Positions 1-8,893 of a stretch of DNA of 64,000 nucleotides are shown one piece after another. Each line of letters begins with the position of its first letter. Within the stretch, counting starts at the first letter, position 1. The notes under the pieces are model-generated. The model was not told the DNA's origin, searched no databases, and saw nothing but the letters and a program-made list of their open reading frames with translations. This stretch comes from Pseudomonas sp. LFM046 (GTDB lineage: Bacteria > Pseudomonadota > Gammaproteobacteria > Pseudomonadales > Pseudomonadaceae), in contig NZ_JYKO02000001.1 in the NCBI RefSeq assembly GCF_000949385.2, forward strand, positions 2,442,620-2,506,619, given 5' to 3'. A program made the position numbers and the translations under genes.

Positions 1-2
1 GC

Positions 3-1298
3 TACCGGGAGGCGGCCGGCAAGGAAGGCCTGATCGCCGACAAACAGGGCGATATCGCCGCCGCCATGGCCCAGCCTGCCAAGCTGATCGAGGCCGATTA
101 CGAGTTCCCCTACCTGGCCCATGCGGCCATGGAACCGATGAACTGCCTGGTGAAACTGTCCGCCGGTCAGTGCGAGGTGTGGAACGGCGAACAGTTGCAG
201 ACCGTGGATCAGTTGGCCATCGCCAAGTACCTGGGCATTCCGGTGGAGAAGGTCAGCCTTAACCAACTCTACGCGGGCGGCAGCTTCGGTCGCCGGGCCA
301 ATCCGCATTCGGACTACCTGCTGGAAGCGGTGGCCATTGCCAAGGCGGCACATGCCAAGGGGCAAGACGTGCCGGTGAAGCTGGTCTGGACCCGCGAGGA
401 TGACATGCATGCCGGCTTCTTCCGGCCGCTCTACCTGCACCGCGCGCGCCTGGCCCTGGACAACGAGGGCAAGCTACAGGGCTGGCACCAGCGGCTGGTG
501 GGCCAGTCGATCCTCAAGGGGACGGCTTTCGAAGGGGCGCTGGTGAAGGAAGGCATCGACCACACGTCGGTGGAAGGCGCGGCCAACCTGTCCTATGAGG
601 TGCCCAACCGGCAGGTGGAGTTGCATACGCCAGAAGGCATCGGCGTACCGGTCCAGTGGTGGCGTTCCGTGGGGCACACCCACACCGCATACGCCGTGGA
701 GACCCTGATCGACCAGGCTGCCACGACGGCCGGCAAGGACCCCTACGAGTACCGCCGTGATCTGCTCGCCAAGCACCCTCGCCACCGTGGCGCGCTGGAG
801 CTGGCAGCGCAGAAGGCGGGTTGGACGCAGCCGTTGAAAGCGGGCGCCGAGGGTGAGAAACGCGGGCGCGGGATTGCCGTGCACGAGTCCTTCGGCTCCT
901 TCGTCGCCCAGGTGGCGGAGGTGACGGTGAAGGCGGACGGCAGCTTCAAGGTGGATCGGGTGGTTTGTGCGGTGGATTGCGGCCTGGCCATCAACCCGGA
1001 CGTGATTCGCGCCCAGATGGAAGGTGGTATCGGCTACGGCCTGGCAGCGGCCCTGCACGGGGCCATCACCCTGAAGGACGGGGCGGTGGAGCAGTCCAAC
1101 TTCCACGACTTCCAGGTGCTGCGGATCAACGAGATGCCGGTGGTGGAGGTACATATCGTGCCGTCCGAAGTCGCGCCCACCGGTGTCGGTGAGCCGGGCG
1201 TACCGCCCATCGCGCCGGCGGTGGCCAATGCCCTGTATGCGGCAGTGGGACAGCGGATCTACAAACTGCCGTTGCCACGGCAGGTGCAGCAGGCCTGA
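3..1298 (+). CDS. Molybdopterin-binding subunit of a xanthine dehydrogenase-family hydroxylase (IorB-like), 5' end missing
   Basis: Large subunit of a molybdenum hydroxylase of the isoquinoline 1-oxidoreductase beta type. In this family it works with a small 2Fe-2S subunit and hydroxylates aldehydes or N-heterocycles. The frame is open from the left edge, so the N-terminal part (probably some 300 residues) lies outside the window. Visible features are GGSFGRR around residue 92 of the visible part (molybdenum-cofactor binding), WWRSVGHTH in the middle, and GVGEPGVPP near the C-terminus, which carries the conserved active-site Glu. The substrate cannot be told. The stop codon is directly followed by the stop of the opposing small gene at 1300. 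Confidence 0.85.
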   Translation, partial: YREAAGKEGLIADKQGDIAAAMAQPAKLIEADYEFPYLAHAAMEPMNCLVKLSAGQCEVWNGEQLQTVDQLAIAKYLGIPVEKVSLNQLYAGGSFGRRANPHSDYLLEAVAIAKAAHAKGQDVPVKLVWTREDDMHAGFFRPLYLHRARLALDNEGKLQGWHQRLVGQSILKGTAFEGALVKEGIDHTSVEGAANLSYEVPNRQVELHTPEGIGVPVQWWRSVGHTHTAYAVETLIDQAATTAGKDPYEYRRDLLAKHPRHRGALELAAQKAGWTQPLKAGAEGEKRGRGIAVHESFGSFVAQVAEVTVKADGSFKVDRVVCAVDCGLAINPDVIRAQMEGGIGYGLAAALHGAITLKDGAVEQSNFHDFQVLRINEMPVVEVHIVPSEVAPTGVGEPGVPPIAPAVANALYAAVGQRIYKLPLPRQVQQA

Positions 1299-1299
1299 A

Positions 1300-1494
1300 T
1301 CAGGCCGCGCGTGCGGCGCAGATCAGCTCGCGCAGGGCCTTGCGCTCGGCGACCGGAGTGGGGGCCGAGCGCACGGCCAGGCTGCCGTCCTCAAGGCTGA
1401 CCGCCACTTCGGTTTCGAAGTGCAGGCGAAGTTCGTCCAGGGTCACGTGGGTGACCTGGTACAGGCTTTCACTGATACGGGGGTGGGCGGACAT
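1300..1494 (-). CDS. Small conserved-looking hypothetical protein, 64 aa
   Basis: I do not recognise this protein. It is soluble, mildly acidic and has no signal peptide or membrane segment. It ends one base from the stop of the convergent molybdenum hydroxylase gene. GC-rich third positions and a compact start (MSAHPRISESLYQVTH) suggest a real gene rather than a shadow, because no competing frame exists here. Function unknown. Confidence 0.5.
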   Translation of the reverse strand: MSAHPRISESLYQVTHVTLDELRLHFETEVAVSLEDGSLAVRSAPTPVAERKALRELICAARAA

Positions 1495-1734
1495 GGCGGT
1501 GGTCTCGTTCCGTTGGCCACAGGGCCGATGGAGTGATAGTGCCGCCGGGCAGTCCAGCGCGGAATTGAAAGGGGGTGATGGTGGACATCATTCCCGTCAA
1601 TGGTTGCGACCTTTCTGCGTCTCTTCCGATAACTGAATTTCACCCTGGCCGCATGGCGCCGCCGAGGGCGTGACCGCCTTCGCGAATGAAGGCGCTCCCA
1701 GCAGGGCGCGTCTGCCGGGAGCGCGGGAGCGGTG

Positions 1735-1965
1735 TCACTTGCTCAGCATGACCGCCAGTTCGTCGGCTTCCTCGGCCCAGTCGGAATCGTCCAGCAGGGC
1801 ATCCCGCAGGAAAGCGGATTGGGCCTTGTTCCAGAAGGGCGCGTCGGGCAGTGCCTGGCCCAGCGCCAGCCGATGGTTGGCGGCGAAGCGCTCTATCTCG
1901 CCTTTGCTCGAGGGCAGGCCGAGCTGGTCGAAGAGGGCGCTCAGGGAGTGATGGCTGGTGTCCAT
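1735..1965 (-). CDS. DUF2789 family protein
   Basis: A 76-residue cytoplasmic protein beginning MDTSHHSLSALFDQLGLPSS, the typical start of the Pseudomonas DUF2789 family, whose function is unknown. The start at 1965 was chosen over an upstream ATG at 2007 because it matches the family N-terminus and has a GGAGG ribosome site seven bases upstream. It is all-helical in appearance, with an acidic C-terminal half. It stands alone and is divergent from the membrane protein gene at 2153. Confidence 0.85.
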   Translation of the reverse strand: MDTSHHSLSALFDQLGLPSSKGEIERFAANHRLALGQALPDAPFWNKAQSAFLRDALLDDSDWAEEADELAVMLSK

Positions 1966-2152
1966 TTGGGGGCCTCCGTGTGGGCGTGGAACAAAAAAGA
2001 CTTCCATCGACTATAGACGCTGTACCGGCCAGGGCCGCCCAGCGGCAGCATGTCGGCTACAGCCGGTGCGGGGTTGCGCCCTTGGCCAGCTTGGCTAGCC
2101 TCACAAAAAAAGAGCGGCTGCCAAACCCCGGGCCACCTGCACAGGGGGCGAC

Positions 2153-2476
2153 ATGAGCATCCAGAGCGAGCAGAAACGATCACTGTGGGACCCGGTGGAG
2201 GCAGCACTGCTGCTAGCTCCGATATGGTCCCCCGTGCTGTTCATTTTCCTGGCCGAATTCCTCCATGAGTTCTTCCAGATCCACTGGCTGTTCAATTCGA
2301 GTCTGAGCACCTTTGGCATGTACCTGGTCCCGGCGCTGTCGGCGTTGCCTTTGATCCACGATTCACCCCGCCCACTGGCCATAACGTTGTTGCTGGCGGG
2401 CGGTTACTACCTGGTCGGGCTGGCGGCAATCTTCCTGATGTCCTGGGGGCTGCTGCTCTATACCGGCTATTCCTGA
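2153..2476 (+). CDS. Small integral membrane protein, unknown function
   Basis: A 107-residue protein with about three hydrophobic segments (roughly residues 18-40, 52-66 and 74-103) and a short charged N-terminus. An AGGGGGCG ribosome site precedes the ATG. I recognise no family. It lies just upstream of a lipoprotein gene on the same strand (85 bases between), so the two may be cotranscribed. Confidence 0.6.
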   Translation: MSIQSEQKRSLWDPVEAALLLAPIWSPVLFIFLAEFLHEFFQIHWLFNSSLSTFGMYLVPALSALPLIHDSPRPLAITLLLAGGYYLVGLAAIFLMSWGLLLYTGYS

Positions 2477-2561
2477 TCCGACCGCGGAACCCGGCGTGGG
2501 GCCATGGATCAAAGGCCCCGGGTCCGCATATTCGGCGGATCGTCCTACTACGGAGCTATCC

Positions 2562-2852
2562 ATGTCGCCTTTGAAGAAACTCGCGCTGCTCGGTCTCGCC
2601 GCCCTGCCACTGGTCGGCTGCATGAAAGAGGAATCCGTCGATCAGGCGGTGCTCTGCACCTACAGCACCGATGCCGAGGCCAAGCTGTGCAAGCCCGGTC
2701 AGATGTCCTGGTTCAAGGCGGGTAAAGCGATCAACCAGGCACTGCCCCTGAGCGTGGCGGCGGCGTACTGCGACTTCAATCATCAGGTGATGTACAACGA
2801 GGCGGGGGTGATCTGCGTGTTCACCGACAAGCGCCTGAGCATGGTGAAGTAG
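2562..2852 (+). CDS. Predicted small lipoprotein
   Basis: A 96-residue protein with a type II signal peptide: MSPLKK, a hydrophobic stretch, then the lipobox LVGC with the lipidated Cys at residue 20. The mature part contains three further Cys residues (LCTYS, LCKPG, YCDF) and one more near the end (ICVF), so disulfide bonds are likely if it is periplasmic. The start at 2562 is preferred to an in-frame ATG 66 bases upstream because it yields the complete signal peptide and has GGAG at a good distance. Function unknown. Confidence 0.7.
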   Translation: MSPLKKLALLGLAALPLVGCMKEESVDQAVLCTYSTDAEAKLCKPGQMSWFKAGKAINQALPLSVAAAYCDFNHQVMYNEAGVICVFTDKRLSMVK

Positions 2853-2888
2853 GGGACGGTCTGCTGAATTCATTGCAGCAGTCCTTTT

Positions 2889-2987
2889 TGTAGGGGCGAA
2901 TTCATTCGCCAAGGGCGGCGCAGCTGCCCCTGTCGAGGCCGAAGGGCGGACCTGCGGTCCGCTTGGCGATTGAAATCGCCCCTACAG
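2889..2987. repeat. Intergenic inverted repeat, family B (GGGGCGAATTCATTCGCC type)
   Basis: Outer arms read TGTAGGGGCGAATTCATTCG at the left and ATTGAAATCGCCCCTACA at the right. Two smaller palindromes lie between them. A related element with nearly the same arms is at 31587-31683, and shorter versions are at 32904-32929 and 38723-38750. It sits between convergent genes (lipoprotein and 13-residue-repeat protein). Confidence 0.8.
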
Positions 2988-3020
2988 GAAAAGCAGCTTT
3001 CCTGTCTCCCAAAAAGACTG

Positions 3021-3042
3021 AAGGCGCCACAAGTGGCGCCTT
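3021..3042 (-). terminator. Rho-independent terminator of the 13-residue-repeat protein gene
   Basis: A ten-base-pair stem AAGGCGCCAC/GTGGCGCCTT with a two-base loop is followed on the minus strand, a few bases later, by TTTTT. It lies 57 bases downstream of the stop at 3099. Confidence 0.75.
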
Positions 3043-3098
3043 CTGCCTTTCGAGGGAATGCATACATCGTGATTGCCTGCCTCTGAACGGCTCCGGGA

Positions 3099-3446
3099 TC
3101 AGCTGATGCGGTTGGCACCGCTGCGGTCAGCGCCACCTTCGGCTACGCGGAAGGCATTGGTGCGCTCGGAACCGTTTTCAGCCACGTCGAAGCCCTGGGT
3201 GCGGTCGGAGCCGCCTTCGGCTACGCGGAAGGAACCGGTGCGATCGGAACCACTTTCAGCTACGCGGACGCTCTGGGTGCGATCGGAGCCGCCTTCGGCA
3301 ACGCGCAGGGACTCGGAGCGTTCGGCACCACTTTCAGCGACACGGTAGAGGTTGGTGTGGTCGGAGCCGCCCTCAGCGACAGTGAGCGCAAACGCAGAGG
3401 CGGACAGGCTGGCGAAGAACAGGCTGGCAAGGATTTGCTTTTTCAT
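3099..3446 (-). CDS. Secreted protein made of seven 13-residue tandem repeats
   Basis: A 115-residue protein with a Sec signal peptide (MKKQILASLFFASLSASAFA) and then seven tandem repeats of 13 residues with consensus RVAEGGSDRTxSF (variants VAESGAERSESL, VAENGSERTNAF, VAEGGADRSGAN). The repeats are 39 bases long at DNA level. Related Pseudomonas proteins with AEGGSDR repeats exist and, as I recall, some are labelled phage infection protein without firm evidence. The start at 3446 replaces a longer in-frame start at 3494, since it begins the signal peptide. It is followed by its own terminator. Role unknown; an envelope or periplasmic location is inferred. Confidence 0.75.
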   Translation of the reverse strand: MKKQILASLFFASLSASAFALTVAEGGSDHTNLYRVAESGAERSESLRVAEGGSDRTQSVRVAESGSDRTGSFRVAEGGSDRTQGFDVAENGSERTNAFRVAEGGADRSGANRIS

Positions 3447-3823
3447 TTTCGGGCTCCTCGGTGAAGGGGGGTGAAATTCGTCTACGGGGCCCATGTTACG
3501 GATGTGATTTCGATGAAGAAGTGATCCTGCGTGATGGTTACCATTGATGCATATGATAGTTAGATTATTCCTTGTAAAAACAACGTATTAGATAAGTTTT
3601 TTGTGGATTTTTTGTGAGATCGAACAGCCTTCTGTCAGGCCTAAAAAAATCGATTAACTCGATCAGTAAGCGTGATAGAGGATCTCCATCGATGCCCCGT
3701 CCAGCGTTCGAGCAAAAACGTCCGGGGAGAAGACCGCCACCACGCTGACTTCCTGATGCAGTGCTTTTCTCGCTAGCCGGCGGGGACTAGGCTATTGGCA
3801 CTTTTCAGCAGACGGATAGTGCT
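3447..3823. other. AT-rich divergent intergenic region
   Basis: These 377 bases between two divergent genes are much richer in A+T than the surroundings, notably 3535-3660. They must hold the promoters of both the repeat-protein gene and yceH. I see A/T runs (TTTTTTGTGGATTTTTTGTG around 3596-3618) but no convincing coding sequence, and no operator I can name. Confidence 0.5.
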
Positions 3824-4483
3824 ATGTCCACCGAGATCCATGCCCAGTTCGCCGACGCGCCCCTCAATGCCATCGAAGCCCGGCTCCTCGGCAGCCTGAT
3901 CGAGAAGCAGGCCACCACCCCCGAGGCCTACCCGCTGACCCTCAATGCCCTGGTGCTGGCCTGCAACCAGAAGACCAGTCGTGAGCCGGTGATGAATGTC
4001 ACCCCCGGCCAGGCCGGCCAGGCACTGCGCAACCTGGAGGCACGCGGGCTGGTGAAGCTCGTGATGGGCAGCCGCGCCGACCGCTGGGAGCAGCGCACGG
4101 ACAAGGTGCTGGAGGTGGTGCAGCCGCAACTGATCCTGATCGGCCTGCTCCTGTTGCGTGGCCCGCAGACCCTGGGCGAGCTGCTGACCCGCAGCAACCG
4201 CATGTCCGACTTCGACGACACCGAGGATGTCCGCCACCAGCTGGAGCGCCTGATCGGTCGTGGCCTGGCGGTGCTGATGCCGCGCCAGGGCGGCCAGCGT
4301 GAAGATCGCTACATGCACTTGATGGGCGAGCCGGCCGACCTCGAGGCCCTGCTGGAAGCGCGTGCCAGTCAGCCGGAACGCGGCGAGTCCCGCGCCGCCG
4401 CCGAGGCCCGCATCGAAGAACTGGAAGCCCGGGTCGCCGACCTGGAGGCCCGCCTGGCCCGGCTGGAAGATCGGGGCGAATGA
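3824..4483 (+). CDS. YceH family protein (UPF0502/DUF480)
   Basis: A 219-residue cytoplasmic protein of the YceH family, which folds as two winged-helix domains; its biological role is unknown. Typical family sequence is visible at the start of the first domain ([25 protein letters not shown] is split across residues 15-38), in [10 protein letters not shown], and in the second domain ([19 protein letters not shown]). The C-terminal 40 residues form a heptad-like coiled coil rich in E, A, L and R. The length is normal for the family. Confidence 0.9.
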   Translation: MSTEIHAQFADAPLNAIEARLLGSLIEKQATTPEAYPLTLNALVLACNQKTSREPVMNVTPGQAGQALRNLEARGLVKLVMGSRADRWEQRTDKVLEVVQPQLILIGLLLLRGPQTLGELLTRSNRMSDFDDTEDVRHQLERLIGRGLAVLMPRQGGQREDRYMHLMGEPADLEALLEARASQPERGESRAAAEARIEELEARVADLEARLARLEDRGE

Positions 4484-4589
4484 ACCCCACGGGGCGCGCC
4501 GGCTGTCCGTCGATGTCGCCCCGACGATTTCCCCACACGACGCGACCTGCGATCCTTTTCCGACCGTGAAACACCGCCCTGAGGTATCC

Positions 4590-5720
4590 ATGAAGATCAG
4601 CTCGGACTTCGACAGCGGCAATATCGAAGTGATTGACGCCAGCAACCCGCAACAGGTGCAGTTGGCCATCCGCCCGGACCTGAAAAGCCACCACTTCCAG
4701 TGGTTCCATTTCAAGGTCGAGGGCCTGACCCCCGGCCAGCGTTACGGCTTCAGCCTGACCAACGCAGGGCAGTCCGCCTACAGCCACGCCTGGACCGGCT
4801 ACAACGCCGCCGCCTCCTACGACCAGGTCAACTGGTTCCGCGTGCCCAGCAGCTTCGACGACAAGGGCCTGCACTTCGCCCTGGAGCCCACCCACGAGCA
4901 GATCTGGTTCGCCTACTTTGAACCGTACAGCCGCGCCCGCCACGACTGGCTGCTCAGCGAGGCCCTGGACAAGGCCGGCGCCGAGGTGATTGCCGTCGGC
5001 AAGAGCGTCGAGGGCCGCGAAATCCCGCTGCTGCGCGTCAGCCGCAACCCCGCCGCCCAGCGCAAGGTCTGGATCATCGCCCAGCAGCACCCCGGCGAGC
5101 ACATGGCCGAGTGGTACATGGAAGGGGTGATCGAGCGCCTGTCCAAAGAGGGCGACGCCGAGATGGACGCGCTGCTCAGCAAGGCCGACCTCTACCTGGT
5201 GCTGAACATGAACCCGGACGGCGCCTTCCGCGGGCACCTGCGCACCAACGCCGCGGGCAAGGACCTCAACCGTGCCTGGCAGTCGGCTGACGATACCGAG
5301 ACGCCGGAGGTGTTCTTCGTCCAGCAGCAGATGCGCAAGGTGGGCGTGGACCTCTTCCTCGATATCCATGGCGACGAGGAGATTCCCCACGTCTTCACCG
5401 CGGGCTGCGAAGGCAACCCCGGCTACACGCCGCGCCTGGAGGCCCTGGAAACCGAGTTTCGCCAGCGCCTGGTGGACATGGGGGCAGAGTTCCAGACGGC
5501 GTTCGGCTACGCCCGCGACGAGCCGGGCAAGGCCAACACCACCCTGGCCTGCAACGCCGTGGGCATGGCGTTCGACTGCCTGTCCTTCACCATCGAGATG
5601 CCGTTCAAGGACCACGACGACAACCCGCACCCGCGCACGGCCTGGAACGGCGAGCGCTCCAAGCGACTGGGCAAGGATGTGCTCACGGTGATCGCGGCGA
5701 TGGTGGACAAGCTGCGCTGA
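4590..5720 (+). CDS. M14-type zinc carboxypeptidase (cytosolic carboxypeptidase-like)
   Basis: A 376-residue enzyme with an N-terminal beta-sandwich domain (about 1-125) and a zinc carboxypeptidase domain. Zinc ligands are H167 and E170 in HPGEH and H260 in DIHGDE; the catalytic Glu is E336 in TIEMPF. There is no signal peptide, which fits the cytosolic carboxypeptidase-like M14 subfamily found in pseudomonads, whose substrate is not known. The start at 4590 has GAGG upstream. The frame stays open further 5', but that part overlaps yceH and lacks family sequence. Downstream are an inverted repeat and a bidirectional terminator. Confidence 0.9.
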   Translation: MKISSDFDSGNIEVIDASNPQQVQLAIRPDLKSHHFQWFHFKVEGLTPGQRYGFSLTNAGQSAYSHAWTGYNAAASYDQVNWFRVPSSFDDKGLHFALEPTHEQIWFAYFEPYSRARHDWLLSEALDKAGAEVIAVGKSVEGREIPLLRVSRNPAAQRKVWIIAQQHPGEHMAEWYMEGVIERLSKEGDAEMDALLSKADLYLVLNMNPDGAFRGHLRTNAAGKDLNRAWQSADDTETPEVFFVQQQMRKVGVDLFLDIHGDEEIPHVFTAGCEGNPGYTPRLEALETEFRQRLVDMGAEFQTAFGYARDEPGKANTTLACNAVGMAFDCLSFTIEMPFKDHDDNPHPRTAWNGERSKRLGKDVLTVIAAMVDKLR

Positions 5721-5782
5721 GGGCAGAGGGGAACCGGCTCCACAAATGGGCCGGTTTCACCGTTCGTAGCTGGCCTGGACGG

Positions 5783-5819
5783 CGGATGGTGGAAATGAAA
5801 AGCGATTTCCACCCTACGA
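5783..5819. repeat. Short intergenic inverted repeat (GGTGGAAAT...ATTTCCACC type)
   Basis: GGATGGTGGAAAT and ATTTCCACCCTACG flank a short loop between convergent genes. The right arm ends in CCCTACG, the same end as the family A elements, and the element at 39651-39736 carries similar ATCCACCCTACG ends. Confidence 0.6.
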
Positions 5820-5835
5820 AGCCGAGTCACAGGCA

Positions 5836-5869
5836 CAAAAAAGCCGGCCCATCAGGGGCCGGCTTTTTG
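5836..5869. terminator. Bidirectional terminator between carboxypeptidase and serine acetyltransferase genes
   Basis: The stem AAGCCGGCCC/GGGCCGGCTT is flanked by an A run on the left and a T run on the right, so it can stop transcripts arriving from either side. It serves the convergent genes ending at 5720 and 5878. Confidence 0.85.
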
Positions 5870-5877
5870 TTTCCGTA

Positions 5878-6819
<942 letters not shown>

Positions 6820-6910
6820 GGGGGTACCTGTAATGCGCGGTCCGGAACGCTATAGCCTGAGGAGAATCACCTGATTTCTGCAAGAGGTGATTCACCGGAA
6901 TCCGCTGCGA

Positions 6911-7804
6911 TCAGTCGGCGGGTACGAGGGGCTTGGCCGGCTGGTTGGGCGTCGCGGTGGCGGTGCAGCCCACCGAGGCGAGGATGATGCAGCAGATGGC
7001 GAGCCACTGGAGCAAGGACAGATGCTCGCCCAGGAAGATCAGCCCGGAGAGCGCGCCGAAGGCCGGCTCGATGCTCATCAGTGTGCCGAAGGTCTGCGCC
7101 GGCAAGCGTGTCAGGGCGATCATCTCCAGGGTATAGGGAATCGCCGTGGAGAGCAGGGCCACGCTCAGGGCCACGGGCAGCAGTTCCGTCCGCAGCAGGT
7201 CGCTGCCCGCGTGGGCGATGCCGATCGGGGCAACGAACAGGGCCGCAATCAGCACACCCAGGGCCGCGCCCTGCATGCCGTGGTCGTTGCCGGCACGCTG
7301 GCCGTAGAGGATATAAGCCGCCCAGCAGACGCCCGCGCCCAGGGCGTAGGCCATGCCGGTCAGGTCCAGATGGCCTTCGCTCTTGCCCAGGGGCAGCAGA
7401 AGCCAGAGGCCCAGGGAGGCCAGGCCGATCCAGAGGAAGTCGATGGGCCGCCGCGAGGCGAACAGCGCCACCGCCAGCGGGCCGGTGAATTCCAGGGCGA
7501 CGGCGATGCCCAGCGGGATGCTGCGCAGGGACATGTAGAACAGCAGGTTCATGCCGCCCAGTGCCAGGCCGTACATGACCAGCGGCCACAGCGATCCGGC
7601 GCTGATCCGCGTGCGCCAGGGGCGCAGGATCAGGGTGAGCATGATGGCGGCAAAGATCAGGCGCAGGGTGGTGGTGCCCTGGGCGCCGACTTCCGGGAAC
7701 AGGCTCTTGGCGAGGGACGCGCCGCTCTGGATGGACGCCATGGCCACCATGAGTACGGCGACGGGCAACAGGGTCGAAGCAAGGCGACTCTTCAGGGAAG
7801 GCAT
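6911..7804 (-). CDS. rhtA: EamA-family threonine/homoserine exporter (RhtA-like)
   Basis: A 297-residue inner-membrane protein with ten predicted membrane segments forming two EamA repeats (about 12-140 and 150-285). Sequence such as GTTTLRLIFAAIMLTLILRPW, SRRPIDFLWIGLASLGLWLL (split here) and SIEPAFGALSGLIFLGE resembles RhtA exporters of amino acids, although the substrate here is an inference. It is divergent from an XRE-cupin regulator whose control region begins 30 bases from this start codon, so that regulator probably controls it. Confidence 0.85.
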   Translation of the reverse strand: MPSLKSRLASTLLPVAVLMVAMASIQSGASLAKSLFPEVGAQGTTTLRLIFAAIMLTLILRPWRTRISAGSLWPLVMYGLALGGMNLLFYMSLRSIPLGIAVALEFTGPLAVALFASRRPIDFLWIGLASLGLWLLLPLGKSEGHLDLTGMAYALGAGVCWAAYILYGQRAGNDHGMQGAALGVLIAALFVAPIGIAHAGSDLLRTELLPVALSVALLSTAIPYTLEMIALTRLPAQTFGTLMSIEPAFGALSGLIFLGEHLSLLQWLAICCIILASVGCTATATPNQPAKPLVPAD

Positions 7805-7837
7805 TTGGGCTGATCCGGCAGGTTCAACAGGGCTGGC

Positions 7838-7897
7838 ATGTTGCGATGGTTATGTGCAACATAATGCGCAAAAGCCAGGGTGTGAGCAATATGTTGC
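7838..7897. promoter_or_regulatory. Candidate operator between rhtA and the XRE-cupin regulator
   Basis: The heptamer ATGTTGC occurs at 7838-7844 and 7891-7897 and its inverse GCAACAT at 7856-7862. A second palindrome, TTATGT-GCA-ACATAA, covers 7850-7864. The last copy includes the regulator's own start codon. The layout suits binding of a dimeric XRE regulator that controls both divergent genes. This is inference from symmetry only. Confidence 0.5.
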
Positions 7898-8454
7898 CCA
7901 AATCCGATGACCGTCCCAATGTGCTGGAACACGTCTCCGAAAATGTCCGCCGCCTGCGCCGCGCGGCGGGCCTCAGCCAGGAAGCCCTGGCCAGCGCGGC
8001 CGGTGTAAGCCGGCGAATGCTGGTGGGCATCGAGGGTGGCGACGTGAACGTCAGCCTGGCCACCCTGGACCGTATCGCCGCGGCCCTCGGTGTGCTCTTT
8101 CCCGACCTGGTGCAGCAGCCGGATCGCCCCGACCGTTCGCGGATCAACGTCCTGGCCTGGGTCGGCGCCGGGGAGGGCAGTCGCGCCACCTTGTTGGCCA
8201 GCGCCTCGGCCCGCCATGAAGTGGAACTCTGGAGCTGGTCCCTGGAACCGGGCGAACGCTACACCGCCGAGCCGGACAAGGAAGGCTGGCGGGAGATGAT
8301 CTACGTGATCGAAGGCAGCCTGAGCGTCCTGCGTGGCGAGGAGCGGCAACGGGTGGCGGCGGGTGATTTCCTGGTCTTCGGCAGCGACCAGCCCTACACC
8401 TACGCCAACGAGGGCGAGGGCCTGGTGCGTTTTATCCGCAATGTGCTGACCTGA
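7891..8454 (+). CDS. XRE-family regulator with C-terminal cupin domain
   Basis: A 187-residue transcription regulator. The XRE helix-turn-helix lies at about residues 14-65 (LRRAAGLSQEALASAAGVSR), and a single-stranded beta-helix cupin domain follows (about 110-185, with GERYTAEPDKEGWREMIYVI, split). The cupin part typically senses a small ligand. The start at 7891 was chosen because AGGG lies 11 bases upstream and the HTH spacing is typical; two earlier in-frame ATGs fall in the promoter palindrome. Its divergent neighbour is an RhtA-like exporter, the likely target. Confidence 0.88.
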   Translation: MLPKSDDRPNVLEHVSENVRRLRRAAGLSQEALASAAGVSRRMLVGIEGGDVNVSLATLDRIAAALGVLFPDLVQQPDRPDRSRINVLAWVGAGEGSRATLLASASARHEVELWSWSLEPGERYTAEPDKEGWREMIYVIEGSLSVLRGEERQRVAAGDFLVFGSDQPYTYANEGEGLVRFIRNVLT

Positions 8455-8508
8455 ATTCTGCTTCGAGGCGCGACGTCTGTACCTGTCTCGACCGTCGGCG
8501 ACGTCGTT

Positions 8509-8838
8509 CTACTCCTGCTCGTCTTCATCCTCGGCATCGCCGCCGAAGGCGTCCATGCAGCGCAGGGCGTGTTCGCCGTCGGCGCCGGCCAGCTTCCAGC
8601 AACCGCTCTCGGCGTCGAAGGTCGCGGCCTGAACGGCGGCCTGGGTGAAGCGCCATTCGCGGCGGGTGCGGCCGTCCATGCATTCCACCCGCAGCAGTTG
8701 GGCGTCAGGCTGGCCCGGCTGGCCGGCTTCGAGGGCGTCCAGCAGGGCTTCGTCCAGGTCGAATTCCCAGGCGTGGAGGTCGTCGATTTCCAGCATGTCG
8801 GCGGACAGCAGGGCGTCCAGCAGGGTCGGGTGAGTCAT
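8509..8838 (-). CDS. Acidic hypothetical protein (possibly DUF5629)
   Basis: A 109-residue soluble, strongly acidic protein ending in a run of D and E (GDAEDEDEQE). The start MTHPTLLDALLSADMLEIDD lies 55 bases downstream of the oxygenase stop on the same strand. It resembles a small Pseudomonas-specific family that I tentatively place as DUF5629. Function unknown. It probably shares a transcript with the redoxin/2OG-oxygenase gene. Confidence 0.65.
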   Translation of the reverse strand: MTHPTLLDALLSADMLEIDDLHAWEFDLDEALLDALEAGQPGQPDAQLLRVECMDGRTRREWRFTQAAVQAATFDAESGCWKLAGADGEHALRCMDAFGGDAEDEDEQE

Positions 8839-8893
8839 GGGCGTGCATCCATCAATGGGGTAACGGGCGCGGGATGATAAGCCAGGGCGCCCG

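Noticed and set aside
3099-3360. Regular 39-base repeats resembling a CRISPR array
   Set aside because: There are no unique spacers; the repeats are contiguous, in frame and code for the 13-residue units of a secreted protein.
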